A DNA stretch of 64,000 nucleotides from Halobacillus litoralis (lineage in GTDB: Bacteria; Bacillota; Bacilli; Bacillales; Halobacillaceae), in the NCBI RefSeq assembly GCF_009856355.1, contig NZ_WMEW01000013.1, positions 1 to 64,000 of the forward strand, written 5' to 3'. A program made the translations under genes and the position numbers. This document shows, piece by piece, positions 1 through 12,160 of this stretch. The notes under the pieces were generated by a model. The model was not told the origin of the DNA, ran no database searches, and saw nothing but the letters and a program-made list of their open reading frames with translations. The number at the start of each line of letters is the position of its first letter. Positions within the stretch are counted from its first letter, which is position 1.

Positions 1-19
1 TGATCTTCTTGACCAAGTT

Positions 20-80
20 AGCTGAGGCCGTGCCCGCGGCAAGCATCCATCGACAAGCGATTCGTGAGAATCAACAACAA
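20..80. repeat. Possible degenerate intergenic repeat
   Basis: A GC-rich segment in non-coding DNA. Its first 20 bases (20-39) match 16 of 20 bases at 48758-48777, also intergenic. Phrases of the type GAGGCCGTGCCCGCGG are, from memory, common in intergenic repeats of Bacillaceae. No ends, target duplications or coding capacity are visible. Nothing else is recognised in 1-295. Confidence 0.3.
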
Positions 81-295
81 CCTTTAACCACTTCTCTTGA
101 TAGGAAAAGGAGTTTTTCAGTGGCCACGATCCACACAGGGCGCTTTTTCACATTTTCCTCAGCTTGTATAGTATTATGCACAGATACCTTTGAAAAGCCG
201 TACAAAGAGTCCTCAGACGTTTTTCCTGCTGAAAGAGCTGTAAAGGCAGGCCCGATCTCCTCCTCCTTTCAATTAGAAAAACTGCAAAACGGCAT

Positions 296-329
296 AAAAA
301 AACAGCCGGGCTGAAGCCCGGCTGTTTTT
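296..329 (-). terminator. Terminator of the pdh operon
   Basis: An 11-bp GC-rich stem (AACAGCCGGGC and its complement) with a four-base loop has A/T runs on both sides, so it can work in both directions. It lies ten bases beyond the pdhD stop and ends the pdhABCD transcript. Confidence 0.85.
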
Positions 330-339
330 ACTTTTACAA

Positions 340-1749
340 TTACTTCGTGATGTGGATTGGCTGACCGATCGCAACTTCAGCAGCTTCCATCGTGATCTCA
401 CCAAGAGTTGGGTGAGCATGGATGGTAAGAGCCAAGTCTTCAGCCGTCATACCAGCTTCAATCGCAAGACCAAGTTCAGCAATCATGTCACTGGCATTTG
501 GTCCGGCAATTTGAGCACCGATAACAAGATCGTCATCTTTACGCGTAACAAGTTTCAGGAACCCGTCACTGTCGTTAAGGGAAAGCGCACGACCATTAGC
601 CGCAAACGGGAATTTAGAAGCTTTCACTTCGTAACCTGCGTCTTTAGCTTCCTGCTCTGTGTAACCAACAGAAGCAAGCTCTGGATCAGAGAATACTACA
701 GCAGGGATGCCGTGGTAATCGATCTCTGTTTTCTCACCAGCAATCGCTTCAGCAGCCACTTTCGCTTCGTAGGAAGCTTTGTGAGCAAGTGGAGGTCCGG
801 CTACGATATCACCAATTGCATAAACGTTATCAAGATTTGTGCGGCATTGGTTGTCGATTTCAATCAGACCTTTATCAGTCATGTTCAATCCAAGATCTTC
901 AAGACCGATTTCATCGGTGTTCGGACGGCGTCCGACCGTGACAAGAACGTAATCAGCGTCGATTGTTTTCGTTTCGCCTTTTACTTCATACGTGACGGTT
1001 ACACCGTCTTCGGTTTCTTCTACACCTTGAGCCATCGCATTCGTTTCGATAGAGACGCCTTTTTTCTTCAGACGTTTCTTCACGATGGAAGACATCTGTT
1101 TTTCGAATCCGCCAAGGATATCTTTCATACCTTCAAGGATGGTTACTTCCGTATCGAAGTTTGCGTACGCTGTACCAAGCTCCGTACCGATGTATCCTCC
1201 GCCGATGACGACAAGTTTCTTAGGAACTTCCTGTAGAGAAAGAGCTCCTGTAGAATCAAGGACGCGGTCGGAGAACTTGAAGTTCGGAAGTTCGATTGGA
1301 CGGGATCCTGTTGCGATAATCACATTGTTGAACGTGTAGGTTTGAGAGTTTTTCTCATCCATAACACGAACCGTGTTTTTATCGACAAAGTAAACTTCAC
1401 CTTTAACGATGTCTACTTTGTTGCCTTTAAGAAGACCTTCAACACCGCCGGTAAGTTTGTTTACAACACCGCTCTTCCATTCCTGTACTTTGGAAAAGTC
1501 GACAGTTGTATTTTCAGATTGGATACCCATGTCGTCGGCACCTTTGGCATGCTCATAACGGTGGCCCGCCTGGATCAATGCCTTGGAAGGTACACAGCCG
1601 ACGTTCAAGCAGACACCGCCAAGGTTACCCTTGTCAACGATGGTTACTTTCTGACCAGTCTGGGCGGCGCGGATGGCAGCAACATAACCGCCCGGGCCCG
1701 CACCTACTACTAATGTGTCTAGTTCAATTGGGAAATCTCCTACTACCAT
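340..1749 (-). CDS. pdhD: Dihydrolipoyl dehydrogenase, E3 of pyruvate dehydrogenase
   Basis: This 469-residue FAD flavoprotein reoxidises the dihydrolipoyl arm of E2 and passes electrons to NAD+. The N-terminal FAD site GAGPGGY is near residue 17. The redox-active disulfide motif GGVCLNVGC is near residue 45. The NAD-binding motif [10 protein letters not shown] is near residue 185. The C-terminal catalytic motif HAHPTLGE is near residue 445. Length is normal for the family. It is last in the pdhABCD operon, three bases after pdhC and followed by a strong terminator. In Bacillus the same E3 often also serves 2-oxoglutarate dehydrogenase; nothing here tests that. Confidence 0.97.
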   Translation of the reverse strand: MVVGDFPIELDTLVVGAGPGGYVAAIRAAQTGQKVTIVDKGNLGGVCLNVGCVPSKALIQAGHRYEHAKGADDMGIQSENTTVDFSKVQEWKSGVVNKLTGGVEGLLKGNKVDIVKGEVYFVDKNTVRVMDEKNSQTYTFNNVIIATGSRPIELPNFKFSDRVLDSTGALSLQEVPKKLVVIGGGYIGTELGTAYANFDTEVTILEGMKDILGGFEKQMSSIVKKRLKKKGVSIETNAMAQGVEETEDGVTVTYEVKGETKTIDADYVLVTVGRRPNTDEIGLEDLGLNMTDKGLIEIDNQCRTNLDNVYAIGDIVAGPPLAHKASYEAKVAAEAIAGEKTEIDYHGIPAVVFSDPELASVGYTEQEAKDAGYEVKASKFPFAANGRALSLNDSDGFLKLVTRKDDDLVIGAQIAGPNASDMIAELGLAIEAGMTAEDLALTIHAHPTLGEITMEAAEVAIGQPIHITK

Positions 1750-1752
1750 ACT

Positions 1753-3045
1753 TTACGCCTCCATCATGATTAGTTGTGGATCGTTCAGTAAACGCTTGAT
1801 GTTGTTCATTGCGTGCTGAGCCGTTGCACCGTCAATAATACGGTGGTCAAAGCTTAGGGAAATAGCAAGAACTGGAGCCACTACGACTTCACCATCGCGT
1901 ACGATCGGCTTATCAGCAATACGGCCGATACCTAGAATAGCTACTTCAGGGTGGTTGATGACTGGTGTGAACCACTGACCACCGGCAGAACCGATATTCG
2001 TAATCGTCGTGGAAGCACCTTTCATTTCTTCACCGGAAAGTTTACCATCACGGGCTTTTACAGCCAGTTCATTGATTTCACTTGAGATAGAGAATACAGA
2101 CTTACGATCCGCGTCTTTAACGACAGGAACCATCAGACCTTTTTCTGTATCGGCAGCAATACCAATATTATAGTAATGTTTCTGAATAATTTCATCCGTA
2201 TTGTCATCAATTGACGTGTTCAGAACAGGGAATTTCTTAAGTGTAGAAACAAGGGACTTCACAACATATGGAAGGTAAGTCAGCTTGATATCCTGTTCAG
2301 CAGCTACGCTCTTGAACTTCTTACGGTGGGCAACAAGTTCAGAAACATCCACTTCATCCATCAATGTTACGTGAGGAGCTGTATGCTTGGAGTTCACCAT
2401 AGCTTTGGAGATCGCTTTACGGATACCGCTCATCTTCTCACGAGTTTCTGGATAAGCTTCGCCTGCAGCTGGTGCTGCCGGTTTGCTGGATGCTGCTTCT
2501 TCCTGCTTCTCTTCCTGTGCAGGTGCTTCAGCGGCTTCTGTTTGTCCACCGTTCATGAAGCTTTCGATATCTTCTTTAAGAATACGGCCGTTTCTGCCTG
2601 AACCCTGGACCTGACGGATTTCAATGTCATTGTCACGGGCAAACTTACGTACAGACGGCATAGCGATGACGCGCTTGTCTTCGTCTACATCTGCAGAAGC
2701 TGCAGCCGGCTGTTCCGTTTTTTCTTCTTTACTTTCTTCCTTAGGAGCCTCTGCTTCTTCTTCCTTGCTCTCTTCCTGAGGAGCTTCAGAAGACCCAGTG
2801 TCCTCGGAACCGTCATCAATTGTGATGATTACCGTTCCTACTGTTGTTGTTTCGCCTTCGTCGACGTGGATCTCTTTTACAGTTCCGTCCACCTGGGAAG
2901 GAATTTCAACGACAGCTTTGTCGTTCTGTACTTCACAGAGTACGTCGTCTTCTTTAACTTCATCGCCTGGTTTGACGAACCACTTTGCAATTTCACCTTC
3001 GTGGATACCTTCACCGATATCAGGCAGTTTAAATTCAAATGCCAC
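1753..3045 (-). CDS. pdhC: Dihydrolipoamide acetyltransferase, E2 of pyruvate dehydrogenase
   Basis: E2 core of the pyruvate dehydrogenase complex, 430 residues. It transfers the acetyl group from E1 to CoA by way of a swinging lipoyl-lysine. One lipoyl domain occupies about residues 1-78, with the modified Lys in the NDKAVVE motif near residue 44. A long Ala/Glu-rich linker follows. The peripheral-subunit-binding domain is at about 128-165 and binds E1 and E3. A second linker leads to the catalytic domain, whose motif SFDHRIIDG near residue 400 carries the active-site His and Asp. A single lipoyl domain is usual in Bacillus. It lies 29 bases after pdhB. Confidence 0.97.
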   Translation of the reverse strand: MAFEFKLPDIGEGIHEGEIAKWFVKPGDEVKEDDVLCEVQNDKAVVEIPSQVDGTVKEIHVDEGETTTVGTVIITIDDGSEDTGSSEAPQEESKEEEAEAPKEESKEEKTEQPAAASADVDEDKRVIAMPSVRKFARDNDIEIRQVQGSGRNGRILKEDIESFMNGGQTEAAEAPAQEEKQEEAASSKPAAPAAGEAYPETREKMSGIRKAISKAMVNSKHTAPHVTLMDEVDVSELVAHRKKFKSVAAEQDIKLTYLPYVVKSLVSTLKKFPVLNTSIDDNTDEIIQKHYYNIGIAADTEKGLMVPVVKDADRKSVFSISSEINELAVKARDGKLSGEEMKGASTTITNIGSAGGQWFTPVINHPEVAILGIGRIADKPIVRDGEVVVAPVLAISLSFDHRIIDGATAQHAMNNIKRLLNDPQLIMMEA

Positions 3046-3074
3046 GGGTATTCCCTCCTAGTAATTAGAGATAA

Positions 3075-4052
3075 TTAAAAGTTCATAACGTCGTTGACTT
3101 TTTCAACGATCGTGTTGTGGTTAGGAAGCCATACTTCTTCCGCTTGAGTAAATGCATAAACAGTATCTGGTGCAGCTACACGCAGAACCGGAGCTTCAAG
3201 GTGAAGAATCGCTTTCTCCTGGATTTCAGCTACAATGTTGGAAGCAATTCCTGCCTGTTTTTGTGCTTCCTGCACAACAACAGCACGGTTTGTCTTCTTC
3301 ACGGATTCAAGAATCGTTTCGTAGTCCACTGGGGAAACCGTACGAAGGTCAAGAACCTCAGCGCTGATTCCGTTTTTCTCAAGCTCTTCCGCCGCTTTAA
3401 GGGAAGAATGAACCATTGCGCCATAAGCGACAAGTGTTACGTCGGTACCCTCGCGCTTAACAGCTGCTTTATCAAGATCAACAGTATACTCTTCTTCCGG
3501 CACTTCTTCACGGAAAGAACGGTAAAGCTTCATGTGCTCAAGGAAGATGACTGGATCATTGTTACGGATGGAAGAGATCAAAAGACCTTTGGCATCGTAA
3601 GGGTTGGATGGAATGACTACACGCAGACCAGGCTGCTGTGCCATTAGACCTTCAAGGCTGTCCGCGTGAAGTTCAGGCGTGTGTACCCCGCCGCCGAACG
3701 GAGAACGAACCGTGATCGGCATTGGACGTGTACCACCGGAACGGTAGCGGTAACGAGCCATTTGGCCGCTGATCGCATCCATTACTTCGTAAACGAAGCC
3801 GAAGAATTGAATTTCTGGTACTGGACGGAACCCGGTAAGAGCCAGTCCAATGGACATACCGCCGATTCCGGATTCAGCTAGTGGTGTATCGAATACACGA
3901 TCTTCGCCGAATTCTTTTTGAAGACCTTCAGTAGCACGGAATACTCCGCCGTTTTGACCAACGTCTTCACCGTAGATCAGCACGTTTTCATCATTGTTAA
4001 GTTCTGTGCGCATCGCGTCTGTGATGGCTTGGATCATTGTCATTTGTGCCAT
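3075..4052 (-). CDS. pdhB: Pyruvate dehydrogenase E1 beta subunit
   Basis: The 325-residue beta subunit of the alpha2beta2 thiamine-diphosphate E1 that decarboxylates pyruvate and reductively acetylates E2. It shows the transketolase-like pyrimidine-binding half near the N terminus ([11 protein letters not shown], then GEDVG near residue 28) and the conserved RSPFGGG stretch near residue 115. The C-terminal transketolase domain begins near residue 195. Length and position fit the family. It follows pdhA by three bases in the same operon. Confidence 0.96.
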   Translation of the reverse strand: MAQMTMIQAITDAMRTELNNDENVLIYGEDVGQNGGVFRATEGLQKEFGEDRVFDTPLAESGIGGMSIGLALTGFRPVPEIQFFGFVYEVMDAISGQMARYRYRSGGTRPMPITVRSPFGGGVHTPELHADSLEGLMAQQPGLRVVIPSNPYDAKGLLISSIRNNDPVIFLEHMKLYRSFREEVPEEEYTVDLDKAAVKREGTDVTLVAYGAMVHSSLKAAEELEKNGISAEVLDLRTVSPVDYETILESVKKTNRAVVVQEAQKQAGIASNIVAEIQEKAILHLEAPVLRVAAPDTVYAFTQAEEVWLPNHNTIVEKVNDVMNF

Positions 4053-4055
4053 GAT

Positions 4056-5700
<1,645 letters not shown>

Positions 5701-5733
5701 AAAAGACCCGCTTTCCTGCACAGCGGGTCTTTT
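5701..5733 (-). terminator. Terminator of ykyA
   Basis: A 12-bp stem, AAAAGACCCGCT with its complement, and a nine-base loop sit just past the ykyA stop. On the reverse strand a T-rich tract follows, so this ends the lipoprotein gene and separates it from pdhA. Confidence 0.8.
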
Positions 5734-5736
5734 GTT

Positions 5737-6432
5737 TTAGGACGCATCTTCTTCTGTCGTGTCCTCTTCGGATTCTTCATAGGTCACTTCCAGTTCCATC
5801 GTCTCATAAAGCTCTTTTTTCAATGTGTTGTATTCATCTGTATACTGGTTGAACGCTTCATTCTTCTCGATCACCTGATTGTAGCTTTCGTTGATCTGTT
5901 CGACCTGGGCTTTCAGGTCCTCTTCCTTCAGGTCTTCCTTCTGAGTCATTTCATACAATTCCGCATCAAGCGTGAGCGCCTCATCATAAGCATTGTATAA
6001 TTCTTCATATGTACTATACCGCTTTTCCATCACATCAATGAGTTCCTGTGCTTTATCCCGGGCTTCCTCATTCTCTTCACCAAGATCTTCTACAGGAGAT
6101 TTAATCTCATCAAATTCAGCTTTAGCTGCATCGATGCTCTCTTTTTCAAGCTCGAGCTTATTTCTGCGCTCCTCTACAATGCCAGCTGCTTCCTCTGATT
6201 TTTCCTTGATCTGATCAAACTGGTCCATATTCAAAGCAATGATTTCGTCATAAAGCTGTTGTTCCTTTTCCTCCAGTTCAACCATCGGCTCCTGCTGCTC
6301 ACGGAAGGTTTCCTCCTGTGAAACAGCCTCCTCTAAATGTTCGTAAATTTGTTCTTCCGGTTCCTGATTCGAACATCCTGTCATAACTATGGCAGCTGCA
6401 GCCAGCGCCCCGATCATCGTATGTAATCGCAC
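5737..6432 (-). CDS. ykyA: YkyA-family cell-wall-binding lipoprotein
   Basis: A 231-residue secreted lipoprotein. The signal peptide ends in a lipobox with the lipidated Cys at about residue 19 (MTGCSNQ). The remainder is almost entirely charged, Glu-rich coiled coil, as in the YkyA family (putative cell-wall-binding lipoproteins). Function is unknown. The position between pdhA and def matches B. subtilis. I chose the GTG at 6430-6432, because GAGGGGG lies seven bases upstream; an upstream in-frame ATG (6460-6462) has no such site. Confidence 0.85.
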   Translation of the reverse strand: MRLHTMIGALAAAAIVMTGCSNQEPEEQIYEHLEEAVSQEETFREQQEPMVELEEKEQQLYDEIIALNMDQFDQIKEKSEEAAGIVEERRNKLELEKESIDAAKAEFDEIKSPVEDLGEENEEARDKAQELIDVMEKRYSTYEELYNAYDEALTLDAELYEMTQKEDLKEEDLKAQVEQINESYNQVIEKNEAFNQYTDEYNTLKKELYETMELEVTYEESEEDTTEEDAS

Positions 6433-6587
6433 AACATTTCCCCCTCGTAATCCCTGACACATTATTGTAAACTAAGCATATCTACAATAGTATAATAATT
6501 GGCAGGAATTGAAAAGTACCGAATTGATTTACCTGCCCTGTCAATGAAAATACAGAGAAGGATATAAGGTTGAAAGGATGTTGTTTG

Positions 6588-7142
6588 ATGATCACAATGG
6601 ACGATATTGTCCGCGAGGGGCACCCCGCATTAAGGACAGTAACAGAAGAAGTACCACTCCCTCCTTCCGATAAGGATAAGAAAACATTGGAGGAAATGGT
6701 TCAATACTTGAAAAACAGCCAGGATGAACAGGTGTGCAGCCGTTACGGCCTGCGCCCGGGCGTCGGTCTTGCGGCACCGCAGATCAATGTGAATAAACGC
6801 ATGCTGGCGGTGCATTTTACAGATATGAAAGATAAATTATACAGCTACGGCCTGTTCAACCCTCGTATAGTCAGTCATTCTGTTGAACGCACGTATCTAT
6901 CCACGGGGGAAGGCTGTTTATCCGTGGACCGGGAAGTTCCAGGTTATGTTCCCCGCTACCGTAGAATTACGGTGAAGGCGACGGACCTCGAAGGCAATGA
7001 AGTTAAATTACGTTTAAAGGATTATGCAGCCATTGTCTTTCAACATGAAATTGATCACCTTCACGGAGTGATGTTCTATGATCATATTGACCAGGAACAG
7101 CCATTTAAAGAACCGGAAAATGCCACACCCGCCGACCGATAA
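6588..7142 (+). CDS. def: Peptide deformylase
   Basis: Removes the N-formyl group from nascent proteins; 184 residues. All three metallo-active-site motifs are visible: GVGLAAPQ near residue 62, EGCLSV near 112 (metal-ligand Cys), and HEIDHLHG near 154 (two His ligands and the catalytic Glu). The long form with an insertion before motif 1 matches B. subtilis DefB (YkrB). The start MITM at 6588 is preferred over the upstream TTG at 6570, since it matches the family N terminus and has AAAGGA nine bases upstream. Its neighbours ykyA and ykrA are the same as in B. subtilis. Confidence 0.96.
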   Translation: MITMDDIVREGHPALRTVTEEVPLPPSDKDKKTLEEMVQYLKNSQDEQVCSRYGLRPGVGLAAPQINVNKRMLAVHFTDMKDKLYSYGLFNPRIVSHSVERTYLSTGEGCLSVDREVPGYVPRYRRITVKATDLEGNEVKLRLKDYAAIVFQHEIDHLHGVMFYDHIDQEQPFKEPENATPADR

Positions 7143-7143
7143 A

Positions 7144-7181
7144 AAAAGAGCGCCGCTGTCCATTCAGCGGCGCTCTTTTTA
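7144..7181. terminator. Bidirectional terminator between def and ykrA
   Basis: A long GC-rich stem (AAAGAGCGCCGCTG and complement, six-base loop) is flanked by A and T runs. It lies between two convergent genes and serves both. Confidence 0.9.
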
Positions 7182-7958
7182 TTATTTTAATAATCCTAAT
7201 TCATAAATCGCATGTGAAAGACCGTCTTCTGCGACATCAACCGTCACAAAATCACTCACTGCCTTCGTTTCAGATACAGCATTCCCCATAGCTACACCGG
7301 TACCGACCTCACGGATCATTTCAATATCATTCAATCCATCGCCAAAGGCAAAAGTATCCTCCATACGCAGGCCGGCAGCTTCTACAAGTTTCTTGATACC
7401 TTCTGCTTTTGAACCTCCTTGAGGAAGCACATCGCAGGAAACCGGGTGCCAGCGGATATAATCAAAAGCCGGGAAAGCTTCCCTGTATTCTTCAATTTCA
7501 TCGCCCTCACAGAAGATCAAGGACTGATAAATCTTTCTTCCTTTATAAAAGGATGCGTCTTCATAAGGATGATCAATGTATAAAGTTCCAAGACTTGACG
7601 AAATATCTTCATGATCAGGAGTGGAAGCTCTCATTTCTTCATGGTTCATGAACACCATTGGGTGATCATTGGATTCTGCATGAGCATGCAGCTTCTCCAG
7701 GTCCGGGCCTGAAAGCGGGTTTGTGTAGACTTCCTTCCCTTCAAAGACGACATACTGACCATTGAAACTGATATAGGAATCGATTCCAAGCTCTTCCCTC
7801 AGTTCTTTGTACATAAACGGAGCCCGTCCGGTGGCAATGGCACAGTAAACCCCCTGCTCCTTTAAATCCTGAATCGCTTTTTTCGTCTTTTCAGGAAGCT
7901 TTTTATCGTGGTCCAGCAGTGTTCCGTCAATATCAAAAAAGGCAATTTTCTTATCCAT
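7182..7958 (-). CDS. ykrA: HAD-family phosphatase of the Cof type
   Basis: A 258-residue haloacid-dehalogenase-like hydrolase of the Cof subfamily, which usually dephosphorylates sugar phosphates or nucleotides. Motif I FFDIDGTLLD is at residues 8-17 (nucleophile and acid/base Asp). Motif II is at ATGR near residue 42. The motif IV region FGDGLNDIEM is near residue 208. The cap domain lies between about 85 and 185. Substrate is unknown. The order def-ykrA-rpoY-rnjA matches B. subtilis, which supports the name YkrA. Confidence 0.9.
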   Translation of the reverse strand: MDKKIAFFDIDGTLLDHDKKLPEKTKKAIQDLKEQGVYCAIATGRAPFMYKELREELGIDSYISFNGQYVVFEGKEVYTNPLSGPDLEKLHAHAESNDHPMVFMNHEEMRASTPDHEDISSSLGTLYIDHPYEDASFYKGRKIYQSLIFCEGDEIEEYREAFPAFDYIRWHPVSCDVLPQGGSKAEGIKKLVEAAGLRMEDTFAFGDGLNDIEMIREVGTGVAMGNAVSETKAVSDFVTVDVAEDGLSHAIYELGLLK

Positions 7959-8199
7959 AAGCGTTCCTCCTGCGTATTCAAATTCTTTATCATCTGCGTT
8001 CTTATCATAGCATGTCCTGCTCTTTGGCTATACTGTAGCATGAGTGGATAGGTTTGAGAAGAAAAACACACCATAATGACAAAATATAAAATGTAAATGT
8101 TTCATTCTTTCACAAACCGTATTATACTAGAGATAACAGGGATTGGGCGGTTTAACGTTTTTGGCGTTTTCTTCATCAACTTAAAGGGGATGGATGCAA

Positions 8200-8271
8200 A
8201 TGATGAAGCGTCTGAGAAGAAAGCTTAGAAAACGTTGGAAAAATTTTATGAAACGGAAGACATACGCGTAA
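8200..8271 (+). CDS. Possible very small basic peptide
   Basis: A 23-codon frame (MMKRLRRKLRKRW...) made almost entirely of Lys and Arg with a few aromatic residues. A GGGG-containing site lies about ten bases upstream. A plausible promoter (TTCATT at 8101-8106, 16-base spacer, TATACT at 8123-8128) precedes it. It lies in the 400-base gap before rpoY. Such a strongly basic peptide could bind nucleic acid, or the frame could be chance. I do not recognise it. Confidence 0.35.
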   Translation: MMKRLRRKLRKRWKNFMKRKTYA

Positions 8272-8395
8272 ATCAATGTTTCAGGTGTACGGCCACCTGC
8301 ACATACAAGAATCATTACCATAGACGATTGAATCGTGCTATGATGATGAGAGGACATGAATGTGGAAATTATATCTAGTTAGGAGCGATAACGTA

Positions 8396-8605
8396 ATGAT
8401 ATTCAAAGTATTGTATCAGGAACTTGATACTGAAGTTCCTGTCCGCGAACGTACAGACAGCATGTACCTGGAAGCGGAAACAGAAAGACAAGTACGTGAA
8501 AAATTAAAAAATGCAGGATTAAATATCGAATATATCCAGGTGCTTGATGAGGATCACCTGGCATATGAGCAGCAATCCGAAGATTTCAAGCTGGAGCAGT
8601 TCTAA
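8396..8605 (+). CDS. rpoY: RNA polymerase epsilon subunit
   Basis: A 69-residue small auxiliary subunit of Firmicute RNA polymerase (RpoY, formerly YkzG, DUF1447). The N terminus MIFKVLYQ and the acidic, Gln-rich C terminus fit the family. I start at the ATG at 8396, which gives the usual length and has TAGGAG about ten bases upstream, instead of an earlier in-frame codon at 8360. It is translationally coupled to rnjA, three bases downstream, as in B. subtilis. Confidence 0.92.
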   Translation: MIFKVLYQELDTEVPVRERTDSMYLEAETERQVREKLKNAGLNIEYIQVLDEDHLAYEQQSEDFKLEQF

Positions 8606-8608
8606 CCG

Positions 8609-10276
8609 ATGAAATTCGTAAAAAATGACCAGACCGCCGTGTTTGCCCTTGGAGGCCTCGGTGAGATCGGTAAAAACACATACGGTGTACAATTCCAAGA
8701 CGAAATCATCCTCATTGATGCAGGGATTAAGTTCCCGGAAGACGAACTGCTCGGTATCGACTACGTCATTCCGGATTATACTTATCTCGTGCAGAACCAA
8801 GATAAAATCAAAGGTCTGTTCATCACGCACGGCCACGAAGACCACATCGGTGGTATTCCCTACCTTCTGCGTGAACTGAATATTCCAATCTATGCCGGCA
8901 AGCTGGCCATCGGCTTAATCCGTAACAAACTGGATGAGCACGGTCTGCTCCGCAGTGCGAAATTGAACACGATTCAGGAAGAAGACGTGATCAAATTCCG
9001 CAAAACGTCCGTTTCCTTTTTCCGGACGACACACAGTATCCCCGATTCTTACGGAATCGTCGTAAAAACACCACCGGGTAATGTCGTTCACACAGGTGAC
9101 TTCAAATTTGACTTCACTCCTGTAGGTGAGCCGGCAAACCTTGCTAAAATGGCTGAAATCGGTAAAGAAGGCGTTCTTGCCCTCCTTTCTGACAGTACCA
9201 ATAGTGAGGTTCCTGGTTTCACTAAATCCGAACGTGTTGTGGGCCAAAGCATCCATGACATCTTCACGCGTATGGACGGCCGTTTAATCTTCGCGACCTT
9301 CGCGTCGAACATCCACCGCCTCCAGCAGGTCGTGGAAGCCGCTATTAAACATGGTCGTAAAGTTGCCGTATTCGGCCGCAGTATGGAATCTTCCATCCGT
9401 ATCGGCCAGGAACTTGGATATATCCGTGCCCCTAAGGATACATTCATTGATGCCCAGCAGATCAACCGTCTGCCGGCTAACGAAGTCGTCATCCTTTGTA
9501 CCGGATCCCAAGGTGAACCAATGGCCGCCCTGTCAAGAATCGCCAACGGAACCCACCGTCAGATTCAAATTCAACCAGGCGACACCGTTGTGTTCTCTTC
9601 TTCCCCAATCCCTGGAAACACAATCAGTGTCAGCCGTACCATCAACAAATTGTACCGTGCAGGTGCTGACGTTATTCACGGACCATTGAATGATATTCAT
9701 ACGTCCGGACACGGCAGCCAGGAAGAAATGAAGCTCATGCTCCGCCTGATGCAGCCGAAATTCTTCATGCCGATCCACGGGGAATACCGCATGCTGAAAG
9801 AACACGTGAAATTGAGTCTGGACTGTGCGGTTCAGGAGGAAAACTGCTTCGTCATGGATAATGGTGACGTCCTTGCCCTTGGCAAGGAAGAAGCCTCCGT
9901 TGCAGGAAAAATCCCGTCCGGATCTGTATATGTAGACGGAAGCGGAATCGGTGATATTGGGAATATCGTTCTCCGCGACCGCCGTATTCTATCCGAAGAA
10001 GGTCTCGTTATCGTCGTTGTCAGCATCAACATGAAGGAATTTAAGATTGCTTCCGGTCCTGATATCATCTCCCGCGGATTTGTCTACATGAGAGAATCCG
10101 AGGACTTGATCAAAGAGGCCCAGCAGCTTGTCAGTTCCCACGTTGAAAAAGTGATGGAACGCCGTACGACTCAATGGTCTGAAATTAAAAACGAAATTAC
10201 TGATACCATCGCGCCGTTCCTGTTTGAAAAAACAAAACGCCGTCCGATGATCCTTCCAATCATCATGGAAGTGTAA
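8609..10276 (+). CDS. rnjA: Ribonuclease J1
   Basis: A 555-residue metallo-beta-lactamase/beta-CASP ribonuclease with 5'-to-3' exonuclease and endonuclease activity, central to mRNA turnover and rRNA maturation. The zinc motif HGHEDHIGG is near residue 74. Further ligands are at [10 protein letters not shown] (about 142) and the TGDFKFD Asp (about 164). The beta-CASP part includes FGRSMESS and the later [10 protein letters not shown] and PIHGEYRML motifs. The C-terminal domain is complete. It follows rpoY by three bases and ends at a strong terminator. Confidence 0.97.
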   Translation: MKFVKNDQTAVFALGGLGEIGKNTYGVQFQDEIILIDAGIKFPEDELLGIDYVIPDYTYLVQNQDKIKGLFITHGHEDHIGGIPYLLRELNIPIYAGKLAIGLIRNKLDEHGLLRSAKLNTIQEEDVIKFRKTSVSFFRTTHSIPDSYGIVVKTPPGNVVHTGDFKFDFTPVGEPANLAKMAEIGKEGVLALLSDSTNSEVPGFTKSERVVGQSIHDIFTRMDGRLIFATFASNIHRLQQVVEAAIKHGRKVAVFGRSMESSIRIGQELGYIRAPKDTFIDAQQINRLPANEVVILCTGSQGEPMAALSRIANGTHRQIQIQPGDTVVFSSSPIPGNTISVSRTINKLYRAGADVIHGPLNDIHTSGHGSQEEMKLMLRLMQPKFFMPIHGEYRMLKEHVKLSLDCAVQEENCFVMDNGDVLALGKEEASVAGKIPSGSVYVDGSGIGDIGNIVLRDRRILSEEGLVIVVVSINMKEFKIASGPDIISRGFVYMRESEDLIKEAQQLVSSHVEKVMERRTTQWSEIKNEITDTIAPFLFEKTKRRPMILPIIMEV

Positions 10277-10280
10277 TGAG

Positions 10281-10314
10281 AAAAGCCCGCTGTCTTTCGA
10301 CAGCGGGCTTTTTA
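10281..10314. terminator. Terminator between rnjA and pyruvate oxidase
   Basis: Stem AAAAGCCCGCTGTC with its complement and a short TTC loop, T-run on the + side and A-run on the other. The two flanking genes converge here. Confidence 0.9.
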
Positions 10315-10322
10315 TTGTTGAA

Positions 10323-12044
10323 TTATATTAAACGCTGAATGGATTTTTTAAGGTCAGGAAGATCCAGCGTCCCGGATTCAAAGAATTCCTTCACAATATA
10401 CTTGGAATAATTGACAGCTGAAGTATAATCAATTTTTCCTGGGAGTGGTGCCTGATCTTCAATGGCCACATCGATCAGAACCGGTTTATCAGATAAGAAG
10501 GCCTGCTTCATTTTAGTGCCAAGCTCTTCATAGGACTCAATACGGTACCCTTCTGCCCCGCAGGCTTCAGCAAATTTAGCGAAATCCACTTCGCCGAGAT
10601 TCGTGGCATAATTCAGGTGTCCCATCTGTTCCTGCTCATATTTAATCATTCCGATTTTACTGTTATTTAAGACGACCATCTTAATCGGCAGGTCGTATTT
10701 AACAGCCGTAACGAAATCATGCATGACCATTGAAAAACCACCGTCGCCGGATACTCCGACCACCTGCTTTTCCGGATGAGCTTTCTGTGCCGCAATAGCA
10801 CCGGGAAGTCCACTTCCCATTGTTCCGAGCCAGCCGGAAATCAGGAATTTCTGGTTGACCAGGTGAAGGAAGCGTGTCAGCCATACGGTAACGTTCCCAA
10901 CGTCGCCGGAAACGACGGCCCCGGGCTTCAAGTGTTTTTCCAGTTCATACATCACTTGAGGCGCATGAAGAGGGTCTTCTTCCCTTCTCTTTTCTTCCTG
11001 GACGGCAATGCGCCAATCCTTCATCTTTTCCTGATAATAGGACAAATACTTACGGCTTTCCACAGGTGTTATTGAATCTGTCAGGGCCTTCAAGGTTTCC
11101 CGGCTGTCGCCGGCAAGTCCTGTGGTAATGGGATAATGCTTCCCAAGGTGAGCAGGTTCCCGGTCAATCTGAACCGCCTTCACCTGTTCAGGTAGAAAGT
11201 CCCGGTAAGGGAACTGGGTTCCGACCAAAATAAGGAGGTCTGTTTCCTTCATGGCGTGATAGGCGGGTTTTGTTCCAATCTGACCGTGCTGTCCTAAGCA
11301 GTAGGGATGATTATCCGGAATAATTCCTTTTCCTAGCAGACTCATGATAATCGGCGCTTTGATCGTTTCTGCGAAGGCAATCAGTTCATTTGCCGACGAT
11401 TTGGTTCCCTGTCCGGCAAGGATGAGCGGCTTCTCTGCCTGTTCAATCAATCTCCTTGCTTCATTTAGATTTTCCTGACCAGGAAAGATTTCCGGTTTGA
11501 AAAATTCGCCGGAGGTACGTCTCGTCTTATCACTCTGTTTTTCAGCAAACAAATCATCCGGTACAATCAATACAGAGACTCCCTTATTGGCGTAGGCTTC
11601 CTTGACTGCCTGATCCAGCAGATCCGGAAGCTGCTCTTGGGTTTCCGCACGCTGATTAAAGACAGAGACATCATCAAACAGGCGTTCCAGATTAATTTCC
11701 TGAAACGCTCCTGTCCCTATTTCTTCGCTGTGAACCTGTCCAACGATGGCAAGGACAGGCGCACCATCAGCCTTCGCGTCATAGAGTCCATTTAATAAAT
11801 GGATGGCTCCCGGTCCTGCTATCCCCATAGTCACGCCAAGCTTACCGGTCAGCTTCGCATAAGCGGCAGCTGAAAGGGCGCCGGTCTCTTCATGGCGGAC
11901 CTGGAGAAATTCAATCTCGTCCTTTCTTTTACGTAAATCATCGATTAATTCATTTATAGAATCACCTGGCATGCCGTATACATGATCTACACCCCAGTCG
12001 ATCAACTGCTGTGTTAATAGGGCTCCTGTACGCTTTTCAAACAT
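10323..12044 (-). CDS. Pyruvate oxidase (thiamine-diphosphate and FAD dependent)
   Basis: A 573-residue enzyme of the pyruvate oxidase/acetolactate synthase superfamily, most like pyruvate oxidases such as B. subtilis YdaP. The N-terminal domain binds the pyrimidine of ThDP (VRHEETGALSAAAYAKLTG, with the catalytic Glu near residue 50). The middle FAD domain is at about 190-340. The C-terminal domain has the ThDP motif SGDGGFSMV closed by NNSKIGM near 430-460. Family members convert pyruvate to acetate or acetyl-phosphate with CO2 and, with oxygen, H2O2. The start MFEK at 12044 leaves AAAGG nine bases upstream; the earlier ATG abuts it. Function as oxidase rather than another ThDP enzyme is by similarity. 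Confidence 0.85.
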   Translation of the reverse strand: MFEKRTGALLTQQLIDWGVDHVYGMPGDSINELIDDLRKRKDEIEFLQVRHEETGALSAAAYAKLTGKLGVTMGIAGPGAIHLLNGLYDAKADGAPVLAIVGQVHSEEIGTGAFQEINLERLFDDVSVFNQRAETQEQLPDLLDQAVKEAYANKGVSVLIVPDDLFAEKQSDKTRRTSGEFFKPEIFPGQENLNEARRLIEQAEKPLILAGQGTKSSANELIAFAETIKAPIIMSLLGKGIIPDNHPYCLGQHGQIGTKPAYHAMKETDLLILVGTQFPYRDFLPEQVKAVQIDREPAHLGKHYPITTGLAGDSRETLKALTDSITPVESRKYLSYYQEKMKDWRIAVQEEKRREEDPLHAPQVMYELEKHLKPGAVVSGDVGNVTVWLTRFLHLVNQKFLISGWLGTMGSGLPGAIAAQKAHPEKQVVGVSGDGGFSMVMHDFVTAVKYDLPIKMVVLNNSKIGMIKYEQEQMGHLNYATNLGEVDFAKFAEACGAEGYRIESYEELGTKMKQAFLSDKPVLIDVAIEDQAPLPGKIDYTSAVNYSKYIVKEFFESGTLDLPDLKKSIQRLI

Positions 12045-12116
12045 GTGCTTCATCCTTTCAACTTGCTGAATTTCTGCATCTACCCTTTGTATTTCCTTAA
12101 CCCTTCTTTCGTAAAC

Positions 12117-12148
12117 AAAAAAAGAACGGGCCGTATCAGGCTCGTTCT
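12117..12148 (-). terminator. Terminator after the spore-coat-like operon
   Basis: Hairpin of about 11 bp (AGAACGAGCC with one mismatch, six-base loop) followed by seven T on the reverse strand. It ends the transcript of the 12161-12975 gene pair. Confidence 0.75.
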
Positions 12149-12160
12149 GCAGGTCTCTTC

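Noticed and set aside
9..314. 101-codon forward frame at the left edge
   Set aside because: It has no ribosome site, low-complexity content without a recognisable fold, and runs into the pdh terminator.
352..1236. Long forward frame (294 codons) over pdhD
   Set aside because: Antisense shadow of pdhD, whose motifs are all intact; no ribosome site.
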